Source: Actinomycetota bacterium
Lineage (GTDB): Bacteria; Actinomycetota; Actinomycetes; Nanopelagicales; Nanopelagicaceae
NCBI GenBank assembly: GCA_009699205.1
Contig: WLOP01000001.1
Span: forward strand, 62,001 to 126,000
Direction: 5' to 3'
DNA length: 64,000 nt
The position numbers and the translations under genes were made by a program. Of this stretch, positions 10,374-18,573 are shown in pieces. Position 1 is the stretch's first letter; every line of letters begins with the position of its first letter. The notes under the pieces are model-generated. The model saw only the letters and a program-made list of their open reading frames with translations, did no database searches and was not told the origin of the DNA.

Positions 10374-10909
10374 GAGGCGCCACCTTGAGATTCGAGCAGA
10401 ACTTCATCGCAACCATCCATCTCCATGAGATGAACCTTTATGGATTGTGTGAGCGATGTGGGAAGGTTCTTACCAACGAAATCAGGACGTATGGGAAGTT
10501 GTCGATGTCCACGATCAACTAGTACTGCTAATTGAACACTTTTAGGACGGCCAATTTCTCCCAGTGCATCCAATGCGGCACGGATAGTTCGTCCAGAAAA
10601 GAGAACATCGTCAATCAAAACTACATCCCGTCCATCAATGCCCACAGAAGGGATATTGGTCGGCATCAACGCTCGTGGAGGTTGCATTCGCAGGTCATCG
10701 CGATGCAAAGTAATATCTAGAGTCCCTAGGGGAACAGTCGCTGATTCAATGGTGGCAATATTGCTGGCAATCCTCTGGGCTAGATGGACGCCTCGAGTGG
10801 GGATTCCAAGGAGAACTAGGGACTGTGAACCACTATTGCGTTCTAGAATCTCATGGGAAATGCGCATGAGGGCTCGCGTGATATCCGCGGCAGGCAGGGC
10901 TACGCTCAT
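10370..10909 (-). CDS. pyrR: PyrR pyrimidine operon regulator / uracil phosphoribosyltransferase
   Basis: 179 residues, normal for PyrR. The PRPP-binding motif [20 protein letters not shown] is intact, so phosphoribosyltransferase activity is plausible. PyrR binds UMP/UTP and a specific RNA loop in pyr leaders to shut down expression when pyrimidines are plentiful. First gene of the pyr operon, with a strong GGGGAAGGAG ribosome binding site that directly follows a candidate PyrR-binding loop at 10922-10939, so autoregulation at translation is likely. Divergent from bldD, as in Streptomyces. Confidence 0.96.
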   Translation of the reverse strand: MSVALPAADITRALMRISHEILERNSGSQSLVLLGIPTRGVHLAQRIASNIATIESATVPLGTLDITLHRDDLRMQPPRALMPTNIPSVGIDGRDVVLIDDVLFSGRTIRAALDALGEIGRPKSVQLAVLVDRGHRQLPIRPDFVGKNLPTSLTQSIKVHLMEMDGCDEVLLESQGGAS

Positions 10910-10913
10910 TAAA

Positions 10914-10940
10914 GCTCCTTCCCCGCCTCGCAGGACGGGT
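10914..10940 (-). promoter_or_regulatory. PyrR-binding RNA loop overlapping the pyrR ribosome binding site
   Basis: Read as RNA on the minus strand, 10939-10922 is CCCGUCCUGCGAGGCGGG. It fits the Bacillus PyrR consensus A-R-U-C-C-N-G-N-G-A-G-G-Y-U at every position except the closing A-U pair, which is replaced by C-G and so keeps pairing. CCCG pairs with CGGG below, CC with GG above. The GGGGAAGGAG ribosome binding site begins within the 3' arm, so PyrR binding could block ribosomes. No transcription terminator is visible between it and pyrR, which favours translational rather than attenuator control, as described for mycobacterial PyrR. Confidence 0.7.
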
Positions 10941-10961
10941 CTTAAAGGATTTTCAGTGGCG

Positions 10962-10967
10962 ATACTA
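10962..10967 (-). promoter_or_regulatory. Candidate extended -10 promoter element of the pyr operon
   Basis: Minus strand TGCTAGTAT (TG-N-TAGTAT) lies about 52 bases before the pyrR ATG. It would start transcription near 10955 and give a leader of about 46 nt that contains the whole PyrR loop. The -35 region is weak, in keeping with an extended -10. Motif-based only. Confidence 0.4.
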
Positions 10968-11014
10968 GCAGGGATCCTTGTGGAGAACTCTCTCAGGTGG
11001 ATGGCGTTTCTCTC

Positions 11015-11020
11015 TATCCT
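11015..11020 (+). promoter_or_regulatory. -10 element for leaderless bldD transcript
   Basis: TATCCT is followed by six bases and the ATG at 11027; there is no ribosome binding site in that gap. It fits the actinobacterial TANNNT pattern with transcription starting at the A of the ATG. This supports 11027 rather than the in-frame GTG at 10997 as the start. The divergent pyrR promoter is about 50 bases away. Confidence 0.5.
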
Positions 11021-11026
11021 GCGAAA

Positions 11027-11530
11027 ATGTCAGAAACCACGAAATTCTTCAACCAACCAGATAGCGCATATGTAGCCCAAAGATTGCGGTCGATACGTCG
11101 GGCACGAAAATGGACCTTGCAGGATGTCGAACGCGAAAGTAAAGGTGCAATCAAAGCTATCGTCCTAGGCTCTTATGAACGAGGCGACCGATCTGTGAGC
11201 GTTAAGAAAGCCATCGAACTAGCTACCTTTTACGACCTCCCCGTGACGCAACTTTTCCAGGATGTTCCTAGCGCTAACGAAGAAAGTCTCACAGAGGTAC
11301 TCCTGGTAATTGATTTGCGCAGCGCGGCTAGATTAGCGCCAACAGTGGCCGCAAATTACGCACTCATCTCCTATCTGAAAGCCATCACTCAGCGGCGCAT
11401 GGATTGGAATGGAGAAATTCTCTCCCTCAGAAAGAGCGATCTCTCCAACATTGCACTCATTGTGGGCATGAGCGATGAAGAAACGCTCCGCTGGTTGCAG
11501 AACAACCGATTACTCATTACCAGCGATTAA
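11027..11530 (+). CDS. bldD: BldD-family transcriptional regulator with c-di-GMP signature
   Basis: 167 residues from the ATG at 11027, the same length as Streptomyces BldD. Residues 14-75 form the helix-turn-helix domain ([17 protein letters not shown], then [20 protein letters not shown]), very close to BldD. In the C-terminal domain RMD at 124-126, eight residues, then RKSD at 135-138 exactly satisfies RxD-x8-RxxD, the motif by which BldD binds tetrameric cyclic di-GMP and dimerises. In Streptomyces BldD represses developmental genes; the targets here are unknown. Divergent from pyrR, the same neighbour as in Streptomyces. Ends in a 4-nt convergent overlap with nusB. Confidence 0.93.
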   Translation: MSETTKFFNQPDSAYVAQRLRSIRRARKWTLQDVERESKGAIKAIVLGSYERGDRSVSVKKAIELATFYDLPVTQLFQDVPSANEESLTEVLLVIDLRSAARLAPTVAANYALISYLKAITQRRMDWNGEILSLRKSDLSNIALIVGMSDEETLRWLQNNRLLITSD

Positions 11531-11949
11531 AGGGCTAAATCGCCTTTGATAGAAGAAATGCGCCCTAGAACGCCGTGAATGTACCCAGCCGATTCATCGG
11601 TGGAAAGCTCTTTCGCCAAATTCAAAGCTTCATCAATCGCAACAGCATCTGGAACTGCTTCATTCCAAAGAATTTCAAATATTGCTAAACGCAGTATGTT
11701 TCGATCAACGGTCGGGAGTCGATCCATATCCCAACCTTTTGCATAAGTGGCAATCAACTCGTCAATCTTTCTCCGGTGTTCAGAAACTCCTGAAATCAAC
11801 TCCGCAGCGAAGGAACGAATGGCAGGAAAATCAGGATCTGTTTCATTTGACACTCGAGTATCGAGAATTGTCATCGGAGAGGTTCCACGGATATCTGTTT
11901 CGAAGAGGATATCGAGAGCCTGCTTGCGAGCTTTACCTCTAGCGGACAC
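11527..11949 (-). CDS. nusB: Transcription antitermination factor NusB
   Basis: 140 residues, all-helical NusB family: ARKQALDILFETDIRG at the N terminus, then VDRNILRLAIFEIL and AIDEALNLAKELSTDESAGYIHGVLGRI. NusB with NusE (S10) binds boxA RNA and prevents termination in rRNA operons. The start is a GTG overlapping the efp stop (TAGTG), so it is coupled to efp; efp-nusB is the common actinobacterial order. Confidence 0.95.
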   Translation of the reverse strand: MSARGKARKQALDILFETDIRGTSPMTILDTRVSNETDPDFPAIRSFAAELISGVSEHRRKIDELIATYAKGWDMDRLPTVDRNILRLAIFEILWNEAVPDAVAIDEALNLAKELSTDESAGYIHGVLGRISSIKGDLAL

Positions 11950-12509
11950 TAGTTTGCGCGGCCGAGATAAGAACCGTCACGAGTATCAACAAGCACCTTT
12001 TCATCTTGTTTGATGAATAGTGGAACTTGAATTTCGATTCCCGTTTCGAGCGTCGCTGGTTTGGTGCCACCCGATGAGCGATCGCCTTGCAGGCCTGGCT
12101 CGGTGTAAGTAATAGTTAATGGGACTGATGCAGCTAATTCGATATACAAAGGGTTACCTTCATGCACAGCAACAATTGCATCGGTGTTCTCTAACATGTA
12201 GTTCGCAGCATCGCCTACTGTGGCGGTAGAAATCATCATTTGGTCATATGTCTTAGAATCCATAAAAACAAAATCTTCGCCATCACGGTAGAGATACTGC
12301 ATCTCTCTTTTTTCCAAGATAGCTACTTCGATTTTCACGCCTGCGTTAAGGGTGCGATCAATCACTTTGCCGGACATAACAGATTTAAGTTTTGTTCGCA
12401 CGAAAGCCGGTCCTTTACCTGGCTTTACATGCTGAAACTCCACCACATTCCATAGCTGGCCTTCGATATCTAAAGTCATACCGTTCTTTAAATCGTTTGT
12501 AGTTGCCAC
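11949..12509 (-). CDS. efp: Elongation factor P
   Basis: 186 residues with the three-domain EF-P architecture: [20 protein letters not shown], the loop [16 protein letters not shown] with the lysine at its tip, and the C-terminal [20 protein letters not shown] followed by [11 protein letters not shown] relieves ribosome stalling at polyproline stretches. No modification gene (epmA, earP or ymfI-like) is in the window. The start is GTG at 12509. Heads an efp-nusB pair downstream of aroQ. Confidence 0.97.
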   Translation of the reverse strand: MATTNDLKNGMTLDIEGQLWNVVEFQHVKPGKGPAFVRTKLKSVMSGKVIDRTLNAGVKIEVAILEKREMQYLYRDGEDFVFMDSKTYDQMMISTATVGDAANYMLENTDAIVAVHEGNPLYIELAASVPLTITYTEPGLQGDRSSGGTKPATLETGIEIQVPLFIKQDEKVLVDTRDGSYLGRAN

Positions 12510-12579
12510 GAGAAATCCATTCCTATGTTGAATCGGCAGAAGTACTTAGCAGGAGGTAAGGATACCCTCCCTTTTCACT

Positions 12580-13014
12580 CTATATTTTCATCAGCTTCTT
12601 CATGGCCTCCAGCGCCAGAATGTAAGATTGCGGTCCAAAACCCGAAATACTCCCTGTCGCAACGCTCGAAATAACGGAAAGATGCCTGAATTCCTCACGC
12701 GCTTTTGGGTTAGATAAGTGAACTTCAATGAGTGGTGCTTTTAACATGGCAGCAGCGTCACCAATAGCATACGAATAATGCGTGAAGGCAGCAGGATTGA
12801 AAATGACAGGCGTTTTGCTGTCAGCAGCTTCATGAAGCCAACCAATTATCTGCGCTTCGTCGTCGCTCTGACGTATATCTAGGTCAAGGCCAGACCCTGC
12901 TACGTGTGCTTGCAAAAGTTCAACAAGTTGACTGTAAGAAAGATCCCCATAGAGTGATGAATCTCGGATATCGAGGCGACCCAGATTCGGTCCATTAAGA
13001 ATAAGAATCTTCAT
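12580..13014 (-). CDS. aroQ: 3-dehydroquinate dehydratase, type II
   Basis: 144 residues from the ATG at 13014, which overlaps the aroB stop as ATGA; an ATG two codons earlier is less likely. Type II dehydroquinase: ILILNGPNLGRLDIRD, the lid region with catalytic Tyr in SSLYGDLSY, NPAAFTHYSYAI, and EVHLSNPKAREEFRHLS. Third step of the shikimate pathway. Last of the aroC-aroK-aroB-aroQ run. Confidence 0.96.
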   Translation of the reverse strand: MKILILNGPNLGRLDIRDSSLYGDLSYSQLVELLQAHVAGSGLDLDIRQSDDEAQIIGWLHEAADSKTPVIFNPAAFTHYSYAIGDAAAMLKAPLIEVHLSNPKAREEFRHLSVISSVATGSISGFGPQSYILALEAMKKLMKI

Positions 13015-14069
13015 TTGCATAGCCTCTCATAACTTAGAAATAAATCTTCGTCGCTAGGATTTTCGATGCGGAGTGTCTCGCCAATTTTGCTTAATCCTAC
13101 AAATCTGACCGCGTTGCCTCGGGCTTTCTTATCCAATGAAAGAGCGGGAAGTAAATCGGTCCATGCCCCCCTATCGTAAGAAATTGGCAAGGCTAATTTC
13201 TGCAAGATGGCGCGGTGGCGATCAACTGCCTCCTTGGAAAGCAAGCCCTTCACATTCGCTAATTCAGCAGCAAAGATCATTCCGATGGCAACCGCTTCCC
13301 CATGCCGAAGGTTATATTTACTATGTGTTTCCACTGCATGCCCGAGCGTATGGCCATAATTCAAAATCTCTCGAGCGAACCCTTCTTTAAAATCTGCGCT
13401 TACAACCTCTGCTTTAACCGCTACTGCTAGAGAAATAAGTTGCGAAGTTAATAGTCGACTGCTTCGAATCTCTGCCAAATTGTGCGTTTCAATAATCTCC
13501 AGAATGGAGGAATCAGAGATGAAACCGCACTTAACTACTTCAGCCAATCCTGCCGAAAAATCGCGATCGCTCAATGTTTCTAACCAGAGCTGATCTACGA
13601 GGACGCCTGACGGCGAGTGAAACGAACCAATCAAATTCTTTCCAAAAGGTGAATTGATCCCTGTCTTTCCACCTACAGAAGCGTCAACCATGCCCGCTAA
13701 AGTTGTGGGAACTGCGATCCAATCAATTCCGCGTAACCAAGTAGCAGAAGCGAAACCAACCACATCCGTTACTGCTCCGCCCCCGACAGCAACTACTAAA
13801 TCACTACGCGTTAATCCCGCTTGAGCAAATGAATCCCATAATTGGATAAGCGTCCGTGCTTGTTTAGCTTCTTCGCCCTCAGGGATATCTATTCGAACTA
13901 ACCCAGGTATCTCTGATATTGCGTTGTCTACCCTGCTCGCTAAATCGGAGGTGGTGAGAACCGCTACCCGAGTTCGGCCTTGACTTAAAAGTTGTAGCTC
14001 TTTTACCCATTCGCAATCTACAAATACATCGTAGGACCTCTCGGCGTTCACTCTAATTACTTCACTCAT
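13011..14069 (-). CDS. aroB: 3-dehydroquinate synthase
   Basis: 352 residues. Cyclises DAHP to dehydroquinate using NAD+ and a metal. NAD-binding VAVGGGAVTDVVGFASATW, GGKTGINSPFGKNLIGSF, and the metal-binding ILNYGHTLGHAVET with the later RHGEAVAIGM are all present. Overlaps aroK by 4 nt and aroQ by 4 nt. No DAHP synthase gene is in the window. Confidence 0.97.
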   Translation of the reverse strand: MSEVIRVNAERSYDVFVDCEWVKELQLLSQGRTRVAVLTTSDLASRVDNAISEIPGLVRIDIPEGEEAKQARTLIQLWDSFAQAGLTRSDLVVAVGGGAVTDVVGFASATWLRGIDWIAVPTTLAGMVDASVGGKTGINSPFGKNLIGSFHSPSGVLVDQLWLETLSDRDFSAGLAEVVKCGFISDSSILEIIETHNLAEIRSSRLLTSQLISLAVAVKAEVVSADFKEGFAREILNYGHTLGHAVETHSKYNLRHGEAVAIGMIFAAELANVKGLLSKEAVDRHRAILQKLALPISYDRGAWTDLLPALSLDKKARGNAVRFVGLSKIGETLRIENPSDEDLFLSYERLCK

Positions 14070-14575
14070 GAATTTACCTTCGCCAGAAGAGTTTGCACAA
14101 CTTTCGCGACGGAATCATCTCCGACATTCACAATTGATGTGGCCAATGTTTCATAAATTGGTCGACGAATCTCCATGAGCGCACTCCATTGCTGGCGCGG
14201 ATTACCCAATAGCAAAGGTCGATCTCGATTGAAACCTATCCGCGGGGCTGCAACAGCTAGCGGTACATCTAAAAAGAAGACCATCGCTCCACTACCGGCA
14301 ATACTTTTCTGGACGTTCGCTGATAGAACAGCTCCGCCACCTAATGATAGGACGCCAGAGAATGTAGTTATCGAATCCAAGCAGATACGCTCTTCGATTT
14401 TCCGGAATACTTCTTCGCCATCATCTACGAAAATTTCTGAAATACTTTTGCCCTGATCCCTAACAATCAAATGATCTGTATCAGCGAAGTCCACTTCCAA
14501 TTTCTTAGCTAATGAGCGCCCCACGCTACTTTTCCCAGCTCCAGGCGGTCCAATCAGAATAATACGATGCGTCAT
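14066..14575 (-). CDS. aroK: Shikimate kinase
   Basis: 169 residues. P-loop GPPGAGKSSVGRSLA near residues 8-22, shikimate-binding FADTDHLI and LGGGAVLS, and the lid arginines in FNRDRPLL. Phosphorylates shikimate with ATP. Lies 5 bases after aroC and overlaps aroB by 4 nt. Confidence 0.96.
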   Translation of the reverse strand: MTHRIILIGPPGAGKSSVGRSLAKKLEVDFADTDHLIVRDQGKSISEIFVDDGEEVFRKIEERICLDSITTFSGVLSLGGGAVLSANVQKSIAGSGAMVFFLDVPLAVAAPRIGFNRDRPLLLGNPRQQWSALMEIRRPIYETLATSIVNVGDDSVAKVVQTLLAKVNS

Positions 14576-14580
14576 GATTT

Positions 14581-15762
14581 CTACTTAAGGGTGATATTTG
14601 CCATGTAGGCTTCAAAATTGCGTCGCGTTTCTTGCACGCTATCTCCGCCAAATTTGTCTAATACCGCTTGAGCCAGAACAAGGGCCACCATTGCTTCAGC
14701 CACAACGCCAGCAGCAGGAACAGCGCACACATCTGATCTTTGATTGATCGCCTTAGCTGGTTGGTTTGTCGCAAAATCAATAGTGTCTAATGCGCGAGGT
14801 ACAGTCGAAATTGGCTTCATGGCTGCACGGACACGAAGGATTTCCCCGTTAGACATTCCGCCTTCGGTTCCACCGGCACGATCGGTACGACGGCGAACTT
14901 CTCCATCTACACCTCGTTCGATTTCATCATGGGCTACCGAACCGCGTCGCGTAGCTGTAAGAAAACCATCACCAATTTCTACGCCTTTGATAGCTTGAAT
15001 CCCCATCACTGCAGCCGCTAACTGTGAATCTAACCTACGATCGGCATGTACATGAGAGCCCAATCCTGGCGGGACATCAAAAACTAAAACTTCAATTACT
15101 CCACCGAGAGTGTCCCCCTCGGAATGAGCCAGTTCAATCTCAGCGATCATCGCTGCGCTAGTTTTAGGGTCTGCACAGCGAACCGGATCAGAATCAATAC
15201 GATTCATGGAATCTCGCGCAGGTAACGCTGTTCCCTCAGGAACTCGCGCTGCGCCTATAGATAAAACATGGCTGAGAATAGTGATTCCCACACTCTGTTC
15301 CAGAAACGCTCTAGCAACAGCTCCCAACGCAACTCGCGCAGCGGTTTCACGCGCACTTGCTCTTTCAAGGACTGGACGCGCATCGTTAAAATCATATTTC
15401 TGCATTCCGACAAGATCAGCATGTCCAGGGCGAGGTCGAGTCAACGGGGCATTGCGCGCCAGACCTGAAATTTCCTCTGACGGAACCGGGTCTGCAGACA
15501 TAATCTTTTCCCATTTTGGCCACTCGGAGTTAGCAATAGAGATTGAAATCGGTCCACCTTGTGTAAGGCCTAAACGAATTCCACCGACGATCGAAATCTT
15601 ATCGGCTTCAAAACTTTGACGAGCACCGCGACCAACACCTAATCGGCGGCGTGCTAAATGAAAATCGATATCTTTGCTCTCCACTTTTACCGAAGCTGGA
15701 ATGCCTTCTAGAATTGCAGAGAGAGTTTCTCCGTGGGATTCACCTGCTGTCAGCCAACGCAT
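14581..15762 (-). CDS. aroC: Chorismate synthase
   Basis: 393 residues. Uses reduced FMN to eliminate phosphate from EPSP. Signatures: [18 protein letters not shown] at the start, [35 protein letters not shown], and the C-terminal [20 protein letters not shown]. Length is typical of actinobacteria. No separate flavin reductase is nearby. First of aroC-K-B-Q, following the prepilin peptidase gene by 4 bases. Confidence 0.97.
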   Translation of the reverse strand: MRWLTAGESHGETLSAILEGIPASVKVESKDIDFHLARRRLGVGRGARQSFEADKISIVGGIRLGLTQGGPISISIANSEWPKWEKIMSADPVPSEEISGLARNAPLTRPRPGHADLVGMQKYDFNDARPVLERASARETAARVALGAVARAFLEQSVGITILSHVLSIGAARVPEGTALPARDSMNRIDSDPVRCADPKTSAAMIAEIELAHSEGDTLGGVIEVLVFDVPPGLGSHVHADRRLDSQLAAAVMGIQAIKGVEIGDGFLTATRRGSVAHDEIERGVDGEVRRRTDRAGGTEGGMSNGEILRVRAAMKPISTVPRALDTIDFATNQPAKAINQRSDVCAVPAAGVVAEAMVALVLAQAVLDKFGGDSVQETRRNFEAYMANITLK

Positions 15763-15766
15763 TGGC

Positions 15767-16246
15767 TTATTGTGTCAGATGCGACCATACTCCCGCGGCG
15801 AAATAGCTGATGCTGCCCAAGAATATTGCAGGAGCGAAGGCGATTCGTTGCGAAAAAGTGCGATCTCTACAGAAACCCAGCAACCCTTGAAGCCCGCCAC
15901 ATAGCAATATCCAGATGATGGCTTGCCAAGGATTGCTTTCGGTCAGGTAGGACAGATCGAAACCTACGATAGGCAGTAATTTTATGTCACCGGCTCCGAT
16001 GCTGCTTTCAAAGCAGCAATAAACAACGAAAGAGAGTACGAAGAGCAAGGCTCCGAAAATCAGTGATTTCTGACATTGAAAATATCGCTTGTGCAGAACC
16101 GAATCAATCCCAATTAATGTGACCGAAAGAGAAGCGAATACCAGCAAATCAGTATTGCGAATCCGATGAAAACGCAAGTCATAAAATGATATCCGCAAGG
16201 CAAAGAACACAATGGTTATACCAAGTGCAATCCGGACTAAATTCAT
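15767..16246 (-). CDS. Prepilin peptidase (A24 family) without methyltransferase domain
   Basis: 159 residues, a membrane aspartic protease of the type IV prepilin peptidase family. The first catalytic Asp is in [12 protein letters not shown] near residue 23, the second in the GxGD motif [11 protein letters not shown] near residue 87. Several hydrophobic segments span the rest. It lacks the N-terminal cysteine-rich methyltransferase domain of PilD, as is common for actinobacterial TadV/CpaA-like enzymes. No pilin or Tad/Flp assembly gene is in the window, so the substrate is unknown. It is inserted between aroE and aroC and has its own -10 element. Confidence 0.8.
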   Translation of the reverse strand: MNLVRIALGITIVFFALRISFYDLRFHRIRNTDLLVFASLSVTLIGIDSVLHKRYFQCQKSLIFGALLFVLSFVVYCCFESSIGAGDIKLLPIVGFDLSYLTESNPWQAIIWILLCGGLQGLLGFCRDRTFSQRIAFAPAIFLGSISYFAAGVWSHLTQ

Positions 16247-16252
16247 CCTTAC

Positions 16253-16258
16253 AACTTA
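16253..16258 (-). promoter_or_regulatory. -10 element for leaderless prepilin peptidase transcript
   Basis: Minus strand TAAGTT followed by GTAAGG (six bases) and the ATG at 16246. It fits the TANNNT-N6-start pattern. GTAAGG could alternatively be read as a ribosome binding site but it abuts the ATG, too close to work normally. Confidence 0.45.
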
Positions 16259-16302
16259 ACAACGATTAACACATCAAATATGAAGCTAGCACTGAATGTG
16301 TA

Positions 16303-17118
16303 TCAATTACCTAACGAGGCAAGAGCGGCCTGCCTCATCAATGGCCAAAGCGCCTGCGCATCGCATGGCTCACGAGTAAATAGTTCTATCTGACTTATGG
16401 CTTGTCCGATAAGAAGCTCCAGCCCATCTATCCTTGCCCCTGCATCTGTGCTCCAATGCTTGAACAACTCGGTAGGCCAAGGATTATAAAGCGCTTCAAA
16501 TAAAACTCCGTTGGTAGGCAAATTTCCAGAATCAGTAAGCGAATCGGCAGCATGTGCGGGAGTTGTATTAATTAAAAGATCGCAATCGGGAAGGACGCTT
16601 CCCCACTCTAAGAATCTGATTTCAGAATGAAGTACCGACGATCTCATAGCTAATTCGCGATGAAAAGAACGATGAGCCACGAAAATCTCACATTCAGAAC
16701 TATCAACGGCGGCCGCTGCAGCGCGCGCTGTTGCCCCAGAACCAAGAATCACCACCCGTTTAGGATTAGTAATACCCGCGCGAACCAGCGCTGAATGAAA
16801 CCCTGCAACATCGGTGGAAGTTGCATGCCAACCAGAAACAATTTTCACCAGAGTGTTAGCTGAATTAATGCGAAGCGCCAAAGGATCCACAGTTGCAGCG
16901 ACCTCTATCGTTTCTTCTTTTAACGGCATCGTTAAGGAAAATCCCACCCATGAATCGTCAATCTTGGAGAGGAAATCCGGTAAAGATCCTGATGGCACTT
17001 CAATAGCGGAGTAATCAATCTCAACACCCAAAAACTTGTAGGCAGCCATATGAATTGTTGGCGAAAGCGAATGATGTATTGGTGATCCGAGTACCGCGGC
17101 TTTCAATGGAGAATTCAT
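16303..17118 (-). CDS. aroE: Shikimate dehydrogenase
   Basis: 271 residues. Reduces dehydroshikimate with NADPH. Shikimate-binding SPIHHSLSPTIHMAAY near residue 12, the catalytic Lys in LTMPLKEE, NSANTLVK, and the nucleotide site VVILGSGATARAAAAAV near residues 122-138. The C-terminal LLIGQAISQIELF is the usual ending. Overlaps mltG by 4 nt; mltG-aroE is a common actinobacterial pair. Confidence 0.95.
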   Translation of the reverse strand: MNSPLKAAVLGSPIHHSLSPTIHMAAYKFLGVEIDYSAIEVPSGSLPDFLSKIDDSWVGFSLTMPLKEETIEVAATVDPLALRINSANTLVKIVSGWHATSTDVAGFHSALVRAGITNPKRVVILGSGATARAAAAAVDSSECEIFVAHRSFHRELAMRSSVLHSEIRFLEWGSVLPDCDLLINTTPAHAADSLTDSGNLPTNGVLFEALYNPWPTELFKHWSTDAGARIDGLELLIGQAISQIELFTREPCDAQALWPLMRQAALASLGN

Positions 17119-18131
17119 TTGAAGACTCCATTGCGCAGATTTCTCTCGTACTCTGATTTCCAGCGGCTAAATTCAGAGTACTTAGATGTAAAACGGGTAT
17201 CCCCAGGAGCCACCGTTATGAAGAAGATCCAATCCCCTGATTCGGGTGTAATCGCTGCATCCATCGCCTTACGCCCTGGGTTTCCAATGGCCCCTGGTGG
17301 GAGACCCGTATGCAAGTAAGTGTTGTAAAGGGAAGGAATCTTTGTAGATGCTGTGCTTAAGAAAATCTGCCCTCGTACCTTCTTTATAAAATGTATTGAG
17401 GTATCAAATTCTAAAGGCATTCCCAGTTTCAAACGGTTACGGATTACTTGTGAAATCTTTCCAAAATCTTTTTCGTCGCCCTCTGCTTGCACTAACGAAG
17501 CAATAGTTAAAAGAGATTGAAAGGAAAAATCACTTGTACCGGAATAAATACCTGAAGCCTTCGCTTCTTCTGTGAAACGATCGACCATCTTCTGCAAGGC
17601 CAAGATAGCAGTGGTGCCTTTTGCGAAACTGTACTGCGCTGGGAAAAAAGTACCTTCTAGCGAAGTGATACCCGAAGGCAACTTCACCTGCAGAACAGAT
17701 TTATGAATATCTTTAGTCGAGATCCCATTCTTCTCTAGTTCGGCAAAAACTTCTGAGCTCCAAGAACCTTCTGCAATCTTCACAAGATTGGCAATCCTCT
17801 TGGAATCCAAAAGTTGATCTAGCGCAATTCTTGCTGGGATAGTTGCTGACAAACGGTGAGTGCCAGGTGCAATTGATGATGATCTGGGATCTGTAACAGC
17901 GAGGCCGAAGAAGGCGGCAGTGGATTTAATCACGCCCGCTTTCAATAAGATAGAAGCTATATCGCCACCTGAAGCACCTGCAGGGATCTCTACCAGAAGC
18001 TCATCTCCCTGATTGCTTACTAAGTAATCGGCAGGACCCTGAGGATGGGAGCGCACAAAGAAAATCGAAAAGGTGAGAAGAGCGATACACGTGAAAGCTA
18101 ATGCTAGGCGAACCTGCGGAGCTTTACTCAT
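17115..18131 (-). CDS. mltG: Endolytic murein transglycosylase MltG (YceG family)
   Basis: 338 residues. One N-terminal membrane helix (LALAFTCIALLTFSIFFV, about 9-26), a LysM-like region, then the YceG catalytic domain: the catalytic glutamate is in ASLVQAEGDEKDFGKIS, followed by VIRNRLKLGMPLEFDTSIHF and TYLHTGLPPGAIGNPG. It cleaves nascent glycan strands and is thought to set glycan length. Overlaps ruvX (8 nt) and aroE (4 nt). Confidence 0.93.
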   Translation of the reverse strand: MSKAPQVRLALAFTCIALLTFSIFFVRSHPQGPADYLVSNQGDELLVEIPAGASGGDIASILLKAGVIKSTAAFFGLAVTDPRSSSIAPGTHRLSATIPARIALDQLLDSKRIANLVKIAEGSWSSEVFAELEKNGISTKDIHKSVLQVKLPSGITSLEGTFFPAQYSFAKGTTAILALQKMVDRFTEEAKASGIYSGTSDFSFQSLLTIASLVQAEGDEKDFGKISQVIRNRLKLGMPLEFDTSIHFIKKVRGQIFLSTASTKIPSLYNTYLHTGLPPGAIGNPGRKAMDAAITPESGDWIFFITVAPGDTRFTSKYSEFSRWKSEYERNLRNGVFK

Positions 18132-18573
18132 TTTTGCCGCGCTTATTCAAACCTGCCTCAATTTCTAAGGCGAATTCAAGAATCCCCACTGCTGCCACCT
18201 GATCTATGACAGCTTTCGATTTCTTAGCGTTAATACCCACTTCCTGCAGTTTTCTTGCACCCGAAACGGTAGATAGGCGTTCGTCAATTAGCGTTACAGG
18301 TATTGCAAATTTCTCACCAAGAGTTTGTGCAAATTGCACCGCAGCATCGGTTGAATCGCTAGATTGTCCACCTAGATGTATCGGTTTGCCTACATAAATC
18401 TCAATTGGCTCTAAATCCGTAATCAAAGTATCTATTTGAAGCCAGAGATCGGTTGCGCCGGCTTGCAAGGTTGTCACAGGGGATGCAAAAATTCCATCTG
18501 GATCGCAGGCGGCGACCCCTATCCGCACTGAACCGAAATCAAAAGCTATACGTCTGCCTCTGCGCACTGTCAC
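18124..18573 (-). CDS. ruvX: RuvX/YqgF Holliday-junction resolvase-like nuclease
   Basis: 149 residues. RNase H-like fold with the first acidic residue in [24 protein letters not shown], and the second motif [15 protein letters not shown]. The family is linked to pre-16S rRNA maturation and junction processing. Sits between alaS and mltG with 4-nt and 8-nt overlaps, the usual alaS-ruvX-mltG order. Confidence 0.93.
   Translation of the reverse strand: MTVRRGRRIAFDFGSVRIGVAACDPDGIFASPVTTLQAGATDLWLQIDTLITDLEPIEIYVGKPIHLGGQSSDSTDAAVQFAQTLGEKFAIPVTLIDERLSTVSGARKLQEVGINAKKSKAVIDQVAAVGILEFALEIEAGLNKRGKNE

Noticed and set aside
10997-11026. GTG start for bldD at 10997
   Set aside because: It adds ten residues not found in BldD; the ATG at 11027 gives the family length of 167 and has a -10 at leaderless spacing.
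11514-11545. Possible terminator hairpin (GCGATT/AATCGC) between bldD and nusB
   Set aside because: The stem is short (6 bp), lies within the coding ends and is not followed by a T tract on either strand.
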